Assembly (NCBI GenBank): GCA_945903545.1
Contig: CAMDOO010000019.1
Span: forward strand, 1-44,013
DNA: 44,013 bases
From: Opitutus sp. GAS368
GTDB taxonomy: Bacteria > Verrucomicrobiota > Verrucomicrobiia > Opitutales > Opitutaceae
Direction: 5' to 3'
A program made the translations under genes and the position numbers. The notes under the pieces are model-generated. The model ran no database searches, was not told the DNA's origin, and saw only the letters and a program-made list of their open reading frames with translations. This document shows positions 15,271 to 24,284 of the stretch, one piece after another (the stretch's first letter is position 1; every line of letters begins with the position of its first letter).

Positions 15271-18200
15271 ATGGAAAACCATTCCACTCGTCGGCAGCGA
15301 CTGACTGCATTCTCGCAGCGGTCCCTTGTTCCCGTCCTTGGCGGCCGATTGTTCGGCCGTTTGCTTAGCACCGTCGTCGCCTTGGTTGCCTTGGCTTTGC
15401 CCGCGGTGGGCGTAGCGCAGTCAGCCTCCACGGGGACAGTCACAGGTCAGGTCTCCAACAAGGCGACCGGCCAGTACCTGCTGAACGCCGAGGTCACGAT
15501 CGTCGGCACGGACAAGGCGACCGTCACCACCCAGGGTGGCCGTTTTTCCTTTGAGGGGGTTCCCGCCGGCGCGGTGAAGGTGGCGGTCAAGTACACCGGT
15601 CTCGATCCGACGGAGCAGACCGTGACCGTGGCGGCCGGCCAGACGGCCACGGCGGATTTCCCCATGACCTCGGCGCAATACGCCGACGTGGTCAGGCTCG
15701 ATGCCTTTGAAGTGTCCTCGGCACGCGAGGGCAACGCCAAGGCCATCGTCGACCAGAAGCAGGCCAGCAACATCCAGACTTCCATCGCCGCCGACGCTTT
15801 CGGCACGGTCTCGGAGGACAATGTGGGCGAGTTTCTGAAGTACATGTCGGGTCTCTCGATCGACTACAACGAGAACGATGCCCGGCAGGTGCGGGTCCGC
15901 GGTCTCTCGGCCAAGTACGCGAACGTCACAATCGACGGCAATCCCGTCGCCTCGGCGGACTTCGGCATCGCCACTGGCCGCACCTTCCAGTTCGAGCAGG
16001 TTTCGCTCTCCACGATCGACACGATCGACCTGAACAAGACCCCGCTGGCCGACCAGTCGGCCGACAGCCTCGCGGGCACGATCAACGTGAAGAGCAAGAG
16101 CGCCTTCAACCAGGTGGGCCGCCGTATCCGCTACAGCGCCAATGCCACGGTCAACGAGTACGCCAAGAAACTCGGCAAGACGATGGGCTGGGACAACCGC
16201 GAGCGCCGCAAGGCCCTCCTCGGCGGGAACGTCGAGTTCTCCGACACCTTCATGGGCGGCAAGCTGGGCCTGGTCGTCGGGGTCAACCACACGGGCACCT
16301 ACGTCGAGCAGAAGATCATCGCCAACCTCGCGCGCACCTTCGACACCAACGCGGCCAACAACGAGACCGAGATTCCCCAGGTCACCCAGGTCAACTGGCA
16401 GGATGGCCTCAAGCCCACGTTCCGTGACGCGGTGCTGATCAATCTCGATTACCGCCTCCGGCCCGAGATGGTCCTCTCCCTCCGCACCAGCTACAACTTC
16501 TACGACGCGCCCTTCCACAACCGCAACTGGACCCTCAACGCCGCGACCGGCGCCAGCCAGGTGGATCCGAATCCCGGCGCCATGACGGCGACCTCCTCCA
16601 GCGCCACCGACACGGGCAACACCGCGGTGATCGCCGGCACGAACTTCCGCAAGTACGGCGCCACGTTCAACGTGAATCCCGCCCTCAACTGGCAGGTGAA
16701 CCGGAACCTGAACCTCGATGCCTCGCTCGCCTACTCGCGGTCCTACCAGTGGTATGACTCCGACGCCGAGGGCTTCTTCAATATCGTCAGCGTCCGCATG
16801 CGGGGCGTCAGCTGGGGTTACACCAGCACCCTGCGCAAACCGAACCTCCAGCTCCTCCAGGGCAAGGGCACGTTCAACGATACCCGGAGCTTCTTCGACC
16901 TGTCGAAGTACGACGACAGTGCCACCGCCCAGATCGCCGACCGCAACGCCAAGGACCAGTCCTACTCGGGCCGCGTCGACCTGACGATGAAGCTGCCGTC
17001 CCTCCCCGTGGAGACGGTGCTCAAGTTCGGCGTCAACAGCCGCATGCTCGTGAAGGACATCTCCAATCACCAGTATGTCTGGTCGATGAATGTGAATCCC
17101 GCGGCCGGCGGCATCGATCTCACCCAGTACCGCGATCCCTACACGCCCCGGCCGGCCAAGCGCGAGACCCTCACCGACGTCAACGGCGTGGTTGGCGCCC
17201 CGCCTTCGCTGGACAAGTGGCGGCTCTATGACCTCTTCACGAGCGGCAACACCAGCCGCTATACGGTGACGCCCACCGGCACGCAACCCTTCACGCTCAG
17301 CGCGGCCCAGGCGGCGACCAACTTCCGCTTCGATCTCCAGAACATGTGGGACCTGGAGGAGACCATCAACGCCGCCTACGTGATGGCGACCGTGCGTCCG
17401 GCCAAGCAACTCCACGTGGTGGCCGGCCTGCGCTACGAAAGCACCGACACCAAGGGCAGGGCCTTCGACGACATCGGCGGACCGGCGGCCGTCGCCGCCT
17501 CCGGCACGACCGACACGAACAACCTCGGCTACATCGCCGCCCGCTATGGCAGCCGCCGGAACAAGACGCAGTCCTACAACGACCTCTTCCCCTCGATGCA
17601 GCTGCGCTTTGCCCCCCGGGAAAACCTCGTGGCGCGCCTCGGCTACTACCGGTCGATCCTGCGGCCCGACGTCCAGAACATCTCGCGCAGCCTCGTGATC
17701 AACGACACCTCGACGCTCCTGACGACGGCCAACCCCAACCTGAAGCCGGAATATGCCAACAACCTCGACGCCCGGCTCGAGTACTACTTCGAGCCCGTGG
17801 GCGTGTTCTCGGCCGGCATCTTTACCAAGAAGATCCAGGACATCCAGTACACGACGACGACCGACTTCACCCTGACCAACGTGCCGCAGGACATCCTGGA
17901 CCTCGGCTACACCCCGGCCGCGCTCGTGGCTTCCAGCGCCCAGTTCAGCCGGATCGACAACGGGCCTTCCACCACGCTCTGGGGCTACGAGTTTGACTAC
18001 AGCCAGCAGCTGTCGTTCCTGCGCGGCGTGTTCGGCGGCCTAGGGGTGTTTGCCAACTACAGCTACACGCAGATGGCCGAGGAGAAATACTTCACCGGTG
18101 CCAGCGGCGTCACGAAGGAGACCTTCAACGTTGGCCTCAACCTCCGGGCCCGGGCATTCGAGGGCCAGGTGAAGTTTAACTGGGTGGGCGACCGCCTGCT

Positions 18201-18468
18201 CGCCGCGCCGGGCTACACCTCCAACCCCACCACCGGCGCCTGGCAGGTCGGCACGGGATCCAACGCGGGCCGCCTCGACTACGAGGCCAAGCGCCTGCAG
18301 ATCGACATCAATGCCGACTACAAGTTCAGCCCCCGCGCCACGCTGTTCCTCAATATCGCCAACCTGACGGGCGCGCCGTCCGTCCGCTATGGGTCCGTCC
18401 CGGTCAACCTCATCCGCCACGGCGGCTACGGAGCGAAGTACACCCTCGGGGTGAAGGGTTCGTTCTAA
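15271..18468 (+). CDS. TonB-dependent receptor (carbohydrate uptake type)
   Basis: This 1065-aa outer-membrane receptor has an N-terminal signal peptide (basic start, then LLSTVVALVALALPAVGVAQ to about residue 50). A carboxypeptidase-regulatory-like beta domain covers about 54-130 (GTVTGQVSNKATGQYLLNAEV, GGRFSFEGVPAG). The linker LDAFEVS is followed by a plug domain at about 150-290 (VGEFLKYMSGLSIDY, RVRGLSAKYANVTIDGNPV, SLAGTINVKSKS) and a long beta-barrel. The C-terminus ends KGSF with the terminal Phe needed for barrel assembly. It would import pectin or rhamnogalacturonan oligosaccharides using TonB-ExbBD energy. No SusD-like partner is present. It is the first gene of the plus arm and is followed by a strong terminator, which separates it from kduI. 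Confidence 0.95.
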   Translation: MENHSTRRQRLTAFSQRSLVPVLGGRLFGRLLSTVVALVALALPAVGVAQSASTGTVTGQVSNKATGQYLLNAEVTIVGTDKATVTTQGGRFSFEGVPAGAVKVAVKYTGLDPTEQTVTVAAGQTATADFPMTSAQYADVVRLDAFEVSSAREGNAKAIVDQKQASNIQTSIAADAFGTVSEDNVGEFLKYMSGLSIDYNENDARQVRVRGLSAKYANVTIDGNPVASADFGIATGRTFQFEQVSLSTIDTIDLNKTPLADQSADSLAGTINVKSKSAFNQVGRRIRYSANATVNEYAKKLGKTMGWDNRERRKALLGGNVEFSDTFMGGKLGLVVGVNHTGTYVEQKIIANLARTFDTNAANNETEIPQVTQVNWQDGLKPTFRDAVLINLDYRLRPEMVLSLRTSYNFYDAPFHNRNWTLNAATGASQVDPNPGAMTATSSSATDTGNTAVIAGTNFRKYGATFNVNPALNWQVNRNLNLDASLAYSRSYQWYDSDAEGFFNIVSVRMRGVSWGYTSTLRKPNLQLLQGKGTFNDTRSFFDLSKYDDSATAQIADRNAKDQSYSGRVDLTMKLPSLPVETVLKFGVNSRMLVKDISNHQYVWSMNVNPAAGGIDLTQYRDPYTPRPAKRETLTDVNGVVGAPPSLDKWRLYDLFTSGNTSRYTVTPTGTQPFTLSAAQAATNFRFDLQNMWDLEETINAAYVMATVRPAKQLHVVAGLRYESTDTKGRAFDDIGGPAAVAASGTTDTNNLGYIAARYGSRRNKTQSYNDLFPSMQLRFAPRENLVARLGYYRSILRPDVQNISRSLVINDTSTLLTTANPNLKPEYANNLDARLEYYFEPVGVFSAGIFTKKIQDIQYTTTTDFTLTNVPQDILDLGYTPAALVASSAQFSRIDNGPSTTLWGYEFDYSQQLSFLRGVFGGLGVFANYSYTQMAEEKYFTGASGVTKETFNVGLNLRARAFEGQVKFNWVGDRLLAAPGYTSNPTTGAWQVGTGSNAGRLDYEAKRLQIDINADYKFSPRATLFLNIANLTGAPSVRYGSVPVNLIRHGGYGAKYTLGVKGSF

Positions 18469-18494
18469 ACGGGCATTCCCATTGCAGGCCTCAC

Positions 18495-18528
18495 GCTGCC
18501 CGGGGCCGAATCCGCCCCGGGCAGCTTT
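18495..18528 (+). terminator. Intrinsic terminator after the receptor gene
   Basis: A perfect 12-bp stem, GCTGCCCGGGGC (18495-18506) with GCCCCGGGCAGC (18514-18525), closes a 7-base loop and is followed by TTTAT. It lies 27 bp past the receptor stop and 62 bp before kduI. The weak T-run may allow readthrough, which would give more receptor mRNA than enzyme mRNA. Confidence 0.8.
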
Positions 18529-18589
18529 ATCGTATAACTAGGATTCTCTTTCCGTCCGTCCCATCTTCCTGAATCCTCGGGCTTACCGC

Positions 18590-19420
18590 ATGCATATTCA
18601 CGAAACCAACCACCCGCGGAATGCCTCGACGCTCCACCCGGAGCAGCTCCGCGCGGAATTTCTGGTCTCCGGCCTGTTCGCGCCGGGTGCAGCCTCCTTC
18701 CGCTACTGGGAGACGGACCGCACCATCTTGGGCGGCATCGTGCCGGTCGGTGCGCCCATCGTGCTGCCCAATCCCGCGGAGGTCCGCAGCGCCTTCTTCC
18801 TGGAGCGGCGCGAGGCCGGCGTGATCAATCTCGGCGGCCCGGGCCGGATCACGGTGGACGGCGCCGTGCAGGCGATGGAGCCGTTCGACGCGCTCTATCT
18901 CGGGCGCGGGATCAAGGCGGTGACATTCGCCTCCAACTCGGCCGAGCAGCCGGCGCGCTATTACTTCCTGTCCTATCCCGCCCACGCCGTGCATCCGCTC
19001 CGGCATGTCGCCTTCAAGGATGCCAAGTGCGACCGGCTCGGCACCCGCGAGGGCGCCAACGAGCGCACGCTCTGCAAACTGATCCATCCCGGCGCGTTTC
19101 CCACCTGCCAGCTCGTGATGGGTCTCACCCGCCTCGAGCCCGGCAGCGTCTGGAACACGATGCCGACGCACACCCATCTCCGTCGCTCGGAAGTGTACTG
19201 CTATTTCAACCTGCCGCCCGACGCGGCGGTGTTTCATTTCATGGGCCAGCCCGATGCCACCCGCCACCTCGTGGTGCGCGATCTCGAGGCCGTGCTGTCG
19301 CCGCCTTGGTCGGTGCATTCCGGCGTGGGCACGGCCAGCTATGGTTTCGTCTGGGGCATGGGCGGCGAGAATCAGGATTTCGCCGACATCGACCCGGTGG
19401 ATCCGCGCCGGATTCGCTGA
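18590..19420 (+). CDS. kduI: 5-dehydro-4-deoxy-D-glucuronate isomerase (KduI)
   Basis: This 276-aa cupin isomerase converts 5-keto-4-deoxyuronate, from unsaturated galacturonate, to 2,5-diketo-3-deoxygluconate in the cytoplasm. The metal ligands are visible at the expected spacing: His194, His196 and Glu201 in MPTHTHLRRSEVYCYF, and His243 in WSVHSGVGTASYGF. This is the E. coli KduI set shifted by two residues. NHPRNASTLHPEQLRAEFL at the N-terminus and FALYLGRG-like GAKEV region (PFDALYLGRGIKAV) are also characteristic. Four bases separate its stop from the kduD start, so they are an operon. It acts downstream of the GH105 and PL10 enzymes that generate unsaturated uronates. Confidence 0.96.
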   Translation: MHIHETNHPRNASTLHPEQLRAEFLVSGLFAPGAASFRYWETDRTILGGIVPVGAPIVLPNPAEVRSAFFLERREAGVINLGGPGRITVDGAVQAMEPFDALYLGRGIKAVTFASNSAEQPARYYFLSYPAHAVHPLRHVAFKDAKCDRLGTREGANERTLCKLIHPGAFPTCQLVMGLTRLEPGSVWNTMPTHTHLRRSEVYCYFNLPPDAAVFHFMGQPDATRHLVVRDLEAVLSPPWSVHSGVGTASYGFVWGMGGENQDFADIDPVDPRRIR

Positions 19421-19424
19421 GGCC

Positions 19425-20192
19425 ATGGCGTCTGTCCTCGACAGCTTCCGTCTCGACGGCCGCACCGCGATCATCACCGGCGCCTCCCGCGGGCTCGGGG
19501 CCGCCATGGCGGCGGCGCTGGCCGAGGCCGGGGCCGACGTCGTGCTGGTCTCGCGCACCCGGAACGCGGCGCTGGAGAAGTCCATCGCCGCCTTGGGTCG
19601 GCGCGTGCTTGGCGTCGAGGCTGACCTCGGCCAGCCCGCCGCCGCCGCGGAGATCATGGGGCAGGCACGCGCCGCCTTCGGCCGGGCCGACATCTTGGTC
19701 AACAACGCGGGCATCATCCGGCGCGCCCCGTTCCTCGAGTTTACCACGGCCGACTGGAACGACGTCATGGACGTCAACCTCGGCGGCGCCTTCCGGCTCG
19801 GGCAGGCCTTCGCGGCCGCGCTCGTCGCGGACCAGGCCCGGGGCAGCATCATCAACGTGGCCTCGCTGCTTTCCTTCCAGGGCGGCATCCGCGTGGCCTC
19901 GTATACCGCCGCCAAGAGCGCGCTCCTCGGTCTCACGCGCCTGATGGCCAACGAGCTCGCGGGGCGGGGGATCAAGGTCAACGCGCTCGTCCCCGGCTAC
20001 ATGGCCACGGACAACACGGAGGCGCTCCGCGCCGACCCCGTGCGCTCCGCCGAGATTCTCGGCCGCATCCCGGCCGGTCGCTGGGGCACGCCCGACGACC
20101 TCAAGGCCGCGGTTGTCTTTCTCGCCTCTCCGGCTTCCGATTACATGCACGGCTCCACCCTGGCCGTGGATGGAGGCTGGCTCGCCCGCTGA
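19425..20192 (+). CDS. kduD: 2-dehydro-3-deoxy-D-gluconate 5-dehydrogenase (KduD), SDR family
   Basis: This 255-aa classical short-chain dehydrogenase reduces 2,5-diketo-3-deoxygluconate to KDG. It has the cofactor motif TGASRGLGAAMAAAL, NNAGIIRRAPFLEF (NNAG plus the IxRRxP segment typical of KduD), the Ser of the triad in INVASLLSFQGG, YTAAKSALLGLTRLMANEL with the Tyr-Lys pair, and VNALVPGYMATDNTEALR. The C-terminus ends GSTLAVDGGWLAR, as in KduD proteins. The frame extends upstream through kduI, but the ATG at 19425, directly after the kduI stop, gives the family's normal length. The pairing with kduI makes the assignment strong. Confidence 0.94.
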   Translation: MASVLDSFRLDGRTAIITGASRGLGAAMAAALAEAGADVVLVSRTRNAALEKSIAALGRRVLGVEADLGQPAAAAEIMGQARAAFGRADILVNNAGIIRRAPFLEFTTADWNDVMDVNLGGAFRLGQAFAAALVADQARGSIINVASLLSFQGGIRVASYTAAKSALLGLTRLMANELAGRGIKVNALVPGYMATDNTEALRADPVRSAEILGRIPAGRWGTPDDLKAAVVFLASPASDYMHGSTLAVDGGWLAR

Positions 20193-20208
20193 ACCCCGCT
20201 GTTACCCC

Positions 20209-22902
20209 ATGAAAGCCCTTGCCGTTTTAGGTCACTCGTTGCTCAAACCGGTAGGGCGCGGACTCCGCTCCGCGCCGGAGCCAACCGGTGGGCCCGGCGG
20301 CGCGCGGAGTCGCCGCCCTACCGCTTCGGGGCTGCGCGTCCTGTTCTCCTTCGTTCTTTTCGCAACGGTTCCATTGCGCGCCGCAGAGATGCCGCGCACC
20401 TTCAATGGCGCCACGCCTCTTGAGTGGTCCGAGCGCCTCGCCCAGTCCGAGATGAAGCGCCTCGGCAACGCACTTGAGGCCGGCGGCACGCCCACGTCCC
20501 GCTGGGACTACGCGCCGAGCGTTTTCGCGTTGTCGCTCGTCCGGCTCGGCGAGGTGCAGAAGAACGACACCACCATCCAGTACGGCACCCGCGCCGCGGC
20601 GTCGCATGTGAACGCCGACGGCACGATCCGTTCAGGCTTCACCCTCTCCGAGTACAATATCGACAGCATCACCCCGGGCAAGGTCTTGCTCGCCGCGCTC
20701 GACCGCGGCGTCCAGAGCGAGTCCTACGTGAAGGCCCTGCAGGCGCTCCGCGGCCAGATGGCCACGCAGCCGCGCACGAGTGACGGCGGTTTCTGGCACA
20801 AGCAGAGGTACCCGAACCAAATGTGGCTCGACGGCCTGTACATGGCGTCGCCCTTCCTTGCCCAGTATGCGGTCCGGTTCAAGGAGCCGGCCCTCCTCGA
20901 CGACGTCGCCAAGCAGGTCCTGCTCATGGACCGTCACTCCTATGTTCCGGCGGCCGGGCTCCACAAGCACGCCTGGGATGAGGCCCGCGTCCAGACCTGG
21001 GCCGACAAGCAGACCGGCCTTTCGCCGAACTTCTGGACCCGCTCGATCGGCTGGTACGGCATGGCGCTCGTCGACGTGCTCGACTTCATGCCGGTGACGC
21101 ACCCCGAGATCGACGGGATCGTCGGCGCGCTCCGCCATGTGGCCGACGGCGCCGTGAAATGGCAGGACGAGGCCTCGGGCGCCTGGTGGCAGGTCACCGA
21201 CCAGGGCAGCCGCACCGGCAACTACCTCGAGGCCTCGGGTTCCTCCATGCTGGTCTACACCCTGGCGAAGGCCGTGAACCAGGGCTACCTCCCGCGTGAC
21301 AAGTATCTCCCAGCGATCCTGAAGGGCTACGATGGCCTCGTGAAGGAGTTCATCCGCACCAATCCCGACGGCACGATCCGCCTGACGAAGGTCTGCTCGG
21401 TCGCGGGGCTCGGCTACACGAATTCCGCGGGAAAGCCGCGCGACGGCACCTTCGAATACTACATCAGCGAGCCGATCGTGGACAACGACCCGAAGGGCAC
21501 CGGCCCGTTCATCCTCGCCGGCCTGGAAGTCTCCAAGCTGCTCGCCCGCGGCTCCGTGGTCATCAACCCGGTGGTCACGGGCTGGGAATCGCTCCCGGCC
21601 ATCCTCGCCCGGATCAAGGCCCCCGAATTTCCCGCGCGCGATTTCGCCATCACGTCGTACGGCGCGCGTGCCGGCGCCGATGCCACCGCCGCGATCCGCG
21701 ACGCCATCTCGGCCGCCAGTGCCGCCGGCGGCGGACGTGTCGTCATCCCGGCCGGCGAATGGCTGACCGGTGCCATCCATCTCAAGAGCAACGTCAACCT
21801 CCACGTCAGTCGCGGCGCCACGCTCAAGTTCTCCACCAACCCGAAGGACTACCCGATCGTCCTGACGCGCTGGGAGGGGGTCGAGTGCATGAACTATTCG
21901 TCGCTGATCTACGCCCATGGACAGCGCAACATCGCCGTCACCGGCGAGGGCACGCTCGACGGCCAGGCCGCGATAGAGAACTGGTGGGCGTGGAAGGCCG
22001 GCACGATGAGCCAGGTGACACTCCAGACGCCGGGCCGCAACCGCCTGATCGACCTCGGCGAGCGCAACGTGCCCGTGGCCGAGCGTGTGCTGGGTGAGGG
22101 GGCCTACCTCCGGCCGAACTTTGTCCAGACCTACAGCTGCGAAAACGTCCTCATCGAGGGCGTCACCATTCTCCGTTCCCCGATGTGGGTGTTGCACCCC
22201 GTCCTCTCCAAGAACGTCACGATCCGCGGCGTGAAAATCAATTCCCACGGCATCAACAACGACGGCTGCAACCCGGAGTCATCCACGGACGTGCTGATCG
22301 AGGACTGCGTCTTCGACACGGGCGACGACTGCATCGCGATCAAGTCGGGCCGCAACGGCGACGGGCGCCGGGTCAACGTGCCGACTGAGAACGTTGTGAT
22401 CCGCAACTGCGTGATGAAGGACGGGCACGGCGGGGTCGTCCTGGGCAGCGAGTGCACCGGCGGGATCCGCAATGTCTTTGTCGAGAACTGCACGATGGAC
22501 AGTCCCAACCTCGACCGCGCCCTCCGTTTCAAGAATAACGCCACCCGCGGCGGCATCCTGGAAAACGTCTTCATGCGCAACGTGACGATCGGCCGGGTGG
22601 CCGAGGCGGTGCTGACCATCGACTTGCTCTACGAGGAGGGCGCCAGCGGCGGCTTCAAGCCGGTCGTGCGCAATGTGCGGATGGACAACATCACCAGCAG
22701 CGGGAGCCCCCGCGTGATGTATATCCGCGGCTTCGCGGGTGCGGTCGTCGAGGACGTCCGCATCAGCAACTCCACGTTTGAGGGCGTCACCGAGACCGAG
22801 GTGGTCTCGCACGCCGGCGCCATCTCCCTGCAGAACGTTACCATCACCCCGGCCCGGGCTTCGCGCCCTGCGAACACCGTGCCCGCCCCGAAAACCCCAT
22901 GA
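20209..22902 (+). CDS. GH105-GH28 fusion: unsaturated rhamnogalacturonyl hydrolase plus polygalacturonase-type domain
   Basis: This 897-aa secreted protein joins two glycosidases. Residues about 75-465 are GH105 (ATPLEWSERLAQSEMKRLG, RYPNQMWLDGLYMASPFLAQ with probable catalytic Asp208, WTRSIGWYGMALVDVLDFM, GNYLEASGSSMLVYTLAKAV), which removes terminal unsaturated galacturonate. From about residue 478 it is GH28 (FAITSYGARAGADATAAI; Asn684-Asp685 of NNDGCNPESS; Asp706-Asp707 of TGDDCIAIKSG; His740 of DGHGGVVLGSE; the R-x-K of ALRFKNN). All GH28 catalytic residues are present. The signal peptide core (LRVLFSFVLFATVPLRAA) is preceded by an unusual 38-residue stretch, much of it encoded by a palindromic repeat (20249-20323). 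The next gene overlaps as ATGA. Confidence 0.93.
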   Translation: MKALAVLGHSLLKPVGRGLRSAPEPTGGPGGARSRRPTASGLRVLFSFVLFATVPLRAAEMPRTFNGATPLEWSERLAQSEMKRLGNALEAGGTPTSRWDYAPSVFALSLVRLGEVQKNDTTIQYGTRAAASHVNADGTIRSGFTLSEYNIDSITPGKVLLAALDRGVQSESYVKALQALRGQMATQPRTSDGGFWHKQRYPNQMWLDGLYMASPFLAQYAVRFKEPALLDDVAKQVLLMDRHSYVPAAGLHKHAWDEARVQTWADKQTGLSPNFWTRSIGWYGMALVDVLDFMPVTHPEIDGIVGALRHVADGAVKWQDEASGAWWQVTDQGSRTGNYLEASGSSMLVYTLAKAVNQGYLPRDKYLPAILKGYDGLVKEFIRTNPDGTIRLTKVCSVAGLGYTNSAGKPRDGTFEYYISEPIVDNDPKGTGPFILAGLEVSKLLARGSVVINPVVTGWESLPAILARIKAPEFPARDFAITSYGARAGADATAAIRDAISAASAAGGGRVVIPAGEWLTGAIHLKSNVNLHVSRGATLKFSTNPKDYPIVLTRWEGVECMNYSSLIYAHGQRNIAVTGEGTLDGQAAIENWWAWKAGTMSQVTLQTPGRNRLIDLGERNVPVAERVLGEGAYLRPNFVQTYSCENVLIEGVTILRSPMWVLHPVLSKNVTIRGVKINSHGINNDGCNPESSTDVLIEDCVFDTGDDCIAIKSGRNGDGRRVNVPTENVVIRNCVMKDGHGGVVLGSECTGGIRNVFVENCTMDSPNLDRALRFKNNATRGGILENVFMRNVTIGRVAEAVLTIDLLYEEGASGGFKPVVRNVRMDNITSSGSPRVMYIRGFAGAVVEDVRISNSTFEGVTETEVVSHAGAISLQNVTITPARASRPANTVPAPKTP
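20249..20323. repeat. Palindromic GGTAGGGCG element inside the GH105-GH28 signal-peptide region
   Basis: The element starts CGGTAGGGCG (20249-20258) and ends with its exact complement CGCCCTACCG (20314-20323). Inner GACTCCGC and GCGGAGTC segments pair as well. It is 75 bp long, exactly 25 codons, has no stop in the gene's frame, and encodes about residues 14-38. A partial relative lies at 1615-1646 in a spacer. Confidence 0.85.
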
Positions 22903-24281
22903 CCCCACCCACCGCCCCCGTTCCCACGCCGCCGTTCCGGCAGGCGCACACCCGCTGGATCATCTGCGGCCTGCTCCTCGCCGCCGCGACGATCAACTAT
23001 GTCGACCGCCAGGTCATCGGCATTCTCAAGCCGACCCTGACCGCCAACTTCGGCTGGAACGATGAGCGGATCTATTCCTCGATCATCTTCAGCTTCTCGC
23101 TGGCCTACGCGATCGGCTTCATTTTCGCGGGGCGCTTCATCGACTGGATCGGGCCCAGGCGCGGGTTCGCCATCTCGGTCGGCTTGTGGAGCATCGCCGC
23201 CTGCGCGCATGGCGCGGCCGACCTGTTTCCGAACCTGAGCGTACCGATGCTCTACCTGAGTTCCACGCCCGGCTCGGCTGGCTTCTCGCTCGTGAGCCTT
23301 ACCGGCGCCGCAGCCGGGTTCGCCGTCGCCCGGTTTGCCCTCGGGCTCGGCGAGGCGGGCGCATTTCCCGCCTCGATCAAGACCATCGCCGAGTGGTTTC
23401 CCAAGAAGGAGCGCGCGCTCGCCACCGGCATATTCAATTCCGGCACCAACGTCGGTGCGATGGTCACCCCGCTCGTCGTGCCGTGGATCCTCTTTCACTG
23501 GGGCTGGCAGTGGGCCTTCATCGGCACCGGTGCGCTTGGCTTCTTCTGGTCGGCTTGGTGGCTCTTCTCCTACCGGCCGGTCGACGAGCACCCACGGCTG
23601 TCGCCCGGTGAGTTGGCCTACATCCGCAGCGACCCGGTCGACCCGGTGGTCCGCGTCAAGTGGGCCTCCCTGCTCGGTCACCGGCAGACCTGGGCCTTTG
23701 CCCTCGGCAAACTCCTGACCGACCCGGTCTGGTGGCTGTACCTCTACTGGGTGCCGGATTTCCTCAGCAAGAATTTCGGGATCAAGGTCACGGTCTCGGA
23801 AATGGGACTGCCTCTGATCATCATCTACCTCGTGGCCGATATCGGCAGCGTCGGCGGCGGCTGGCTGTCGTCCCGCCTGCTCAAGAACGGCTGGACGCCC
23901 AATGCCGCGCGCAAGACCGCGATGCTGGTCTGCGCGCTGCTGGTCGTGCCCGTCATGTTCGCCTCGAAGGCCCCGAACCAGTGGGTCGCCATCGCGATCA
24001 TCGCGCTGGCGGCCGCGGCGCACCAGGGCTGGTCGGCTAACCTTTTCACCCTGACCTCGGACATGTTCCCGAAGCAGGCGGTCGGCTCGGTGGTCGGCAT
24101 CGGCGGCACCGCCGGCGCGATCGGCGGCATGTTCAACGCGCTGCTCGTCGGCGCGCTGCTACAGGCGACGGGCAGCTACCTGCTGATCTTCATCATCGCC
24201 GGCTCGATGTACCTGCTGGCGCTCCTGATCATCCACCTGCTGGTCCCGAAGCTCGAAACGGCCCGCATCGACGTCACGTAA
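22899..24281 (+). CDS. MFS hexuronate transporter (ExuT-like)
   Basis: This 460-aa, roughly 12-helix protein belongs to the anion:cation symporter group of the MFS. Diagnostic segments are AATINYVDRQVIGILKPTL in helix 1 (the NYVDR motif of ExuT/GudP relatives), SIIFSFSLAYAIGFIFAGRF, LGLGEAGAFPASIKTIAEWF (the GEAGxFPA motif) and GIFNSGTNVGAMVTPLVVPW. ExuT proteins import galacturonate and glucuronate with protons across the inner membrane. Its start overlaps the GH105-GH28 stop as ATGA and its stop is 3 bp before the pectate lyase gene, so it is tightly embedded in the operon. Use of unsaturated digalacturonate as substrate is also possible. Confidence 0.92.
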   Translation: MTPPTAPVPTPPFRQAHTRWIICGLLLAAATINYVDRQVIGILKPTLTANFGWNDERIYSSIIFSFSLAYAIGFIFAGRFIDWIGPRRGFAISVGLWSIAACAHGAADLFPNLSVPMLYLSSTPGSAGFSLVSLTGAAAGFAVARFALGLGEAGAFPASIKTIAEWFPKKERALATGIFNSGTNVGAMVTPLVVPWILFHWGWQWAFIGTGALGFFWSAWWLFSYRPVDEHPRLSPGELAYIRSDPVDPVVRVKWASLLGHRQTWAFALGKLLTDPVWWLYLYWVPDFLSKNFGIKVTVSEMGLPLIIIYLVADIGSVGGGWLSSRLLKNGWTPNAARKTAMLVCALLVVPVMFASKAPNQWVAIAIIALAAAAHQGWSANLFTLTSDMFPKQAVGSVVGIGGTAGAIGGMFNALLVGALLQATGSYLLIFIIAGSMYLLALLIIHLLVPKLETARIDVT

Positions 24282-24284
24282 GCC

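Noticed and set aside
18525-18540. A third LacI operator (TTTATCGTATAA) before kduI
   Set aside because: It differs from TTTACCGTAAA at several positions and in symmetry, and the T-run is better explained as the terminator tail.
15271-20192. A SusC/SusD-type system
   Set aside because: The receptor is followed by a terminator and kduI; no SusD-like lipoprotein is present anywhere in the window.
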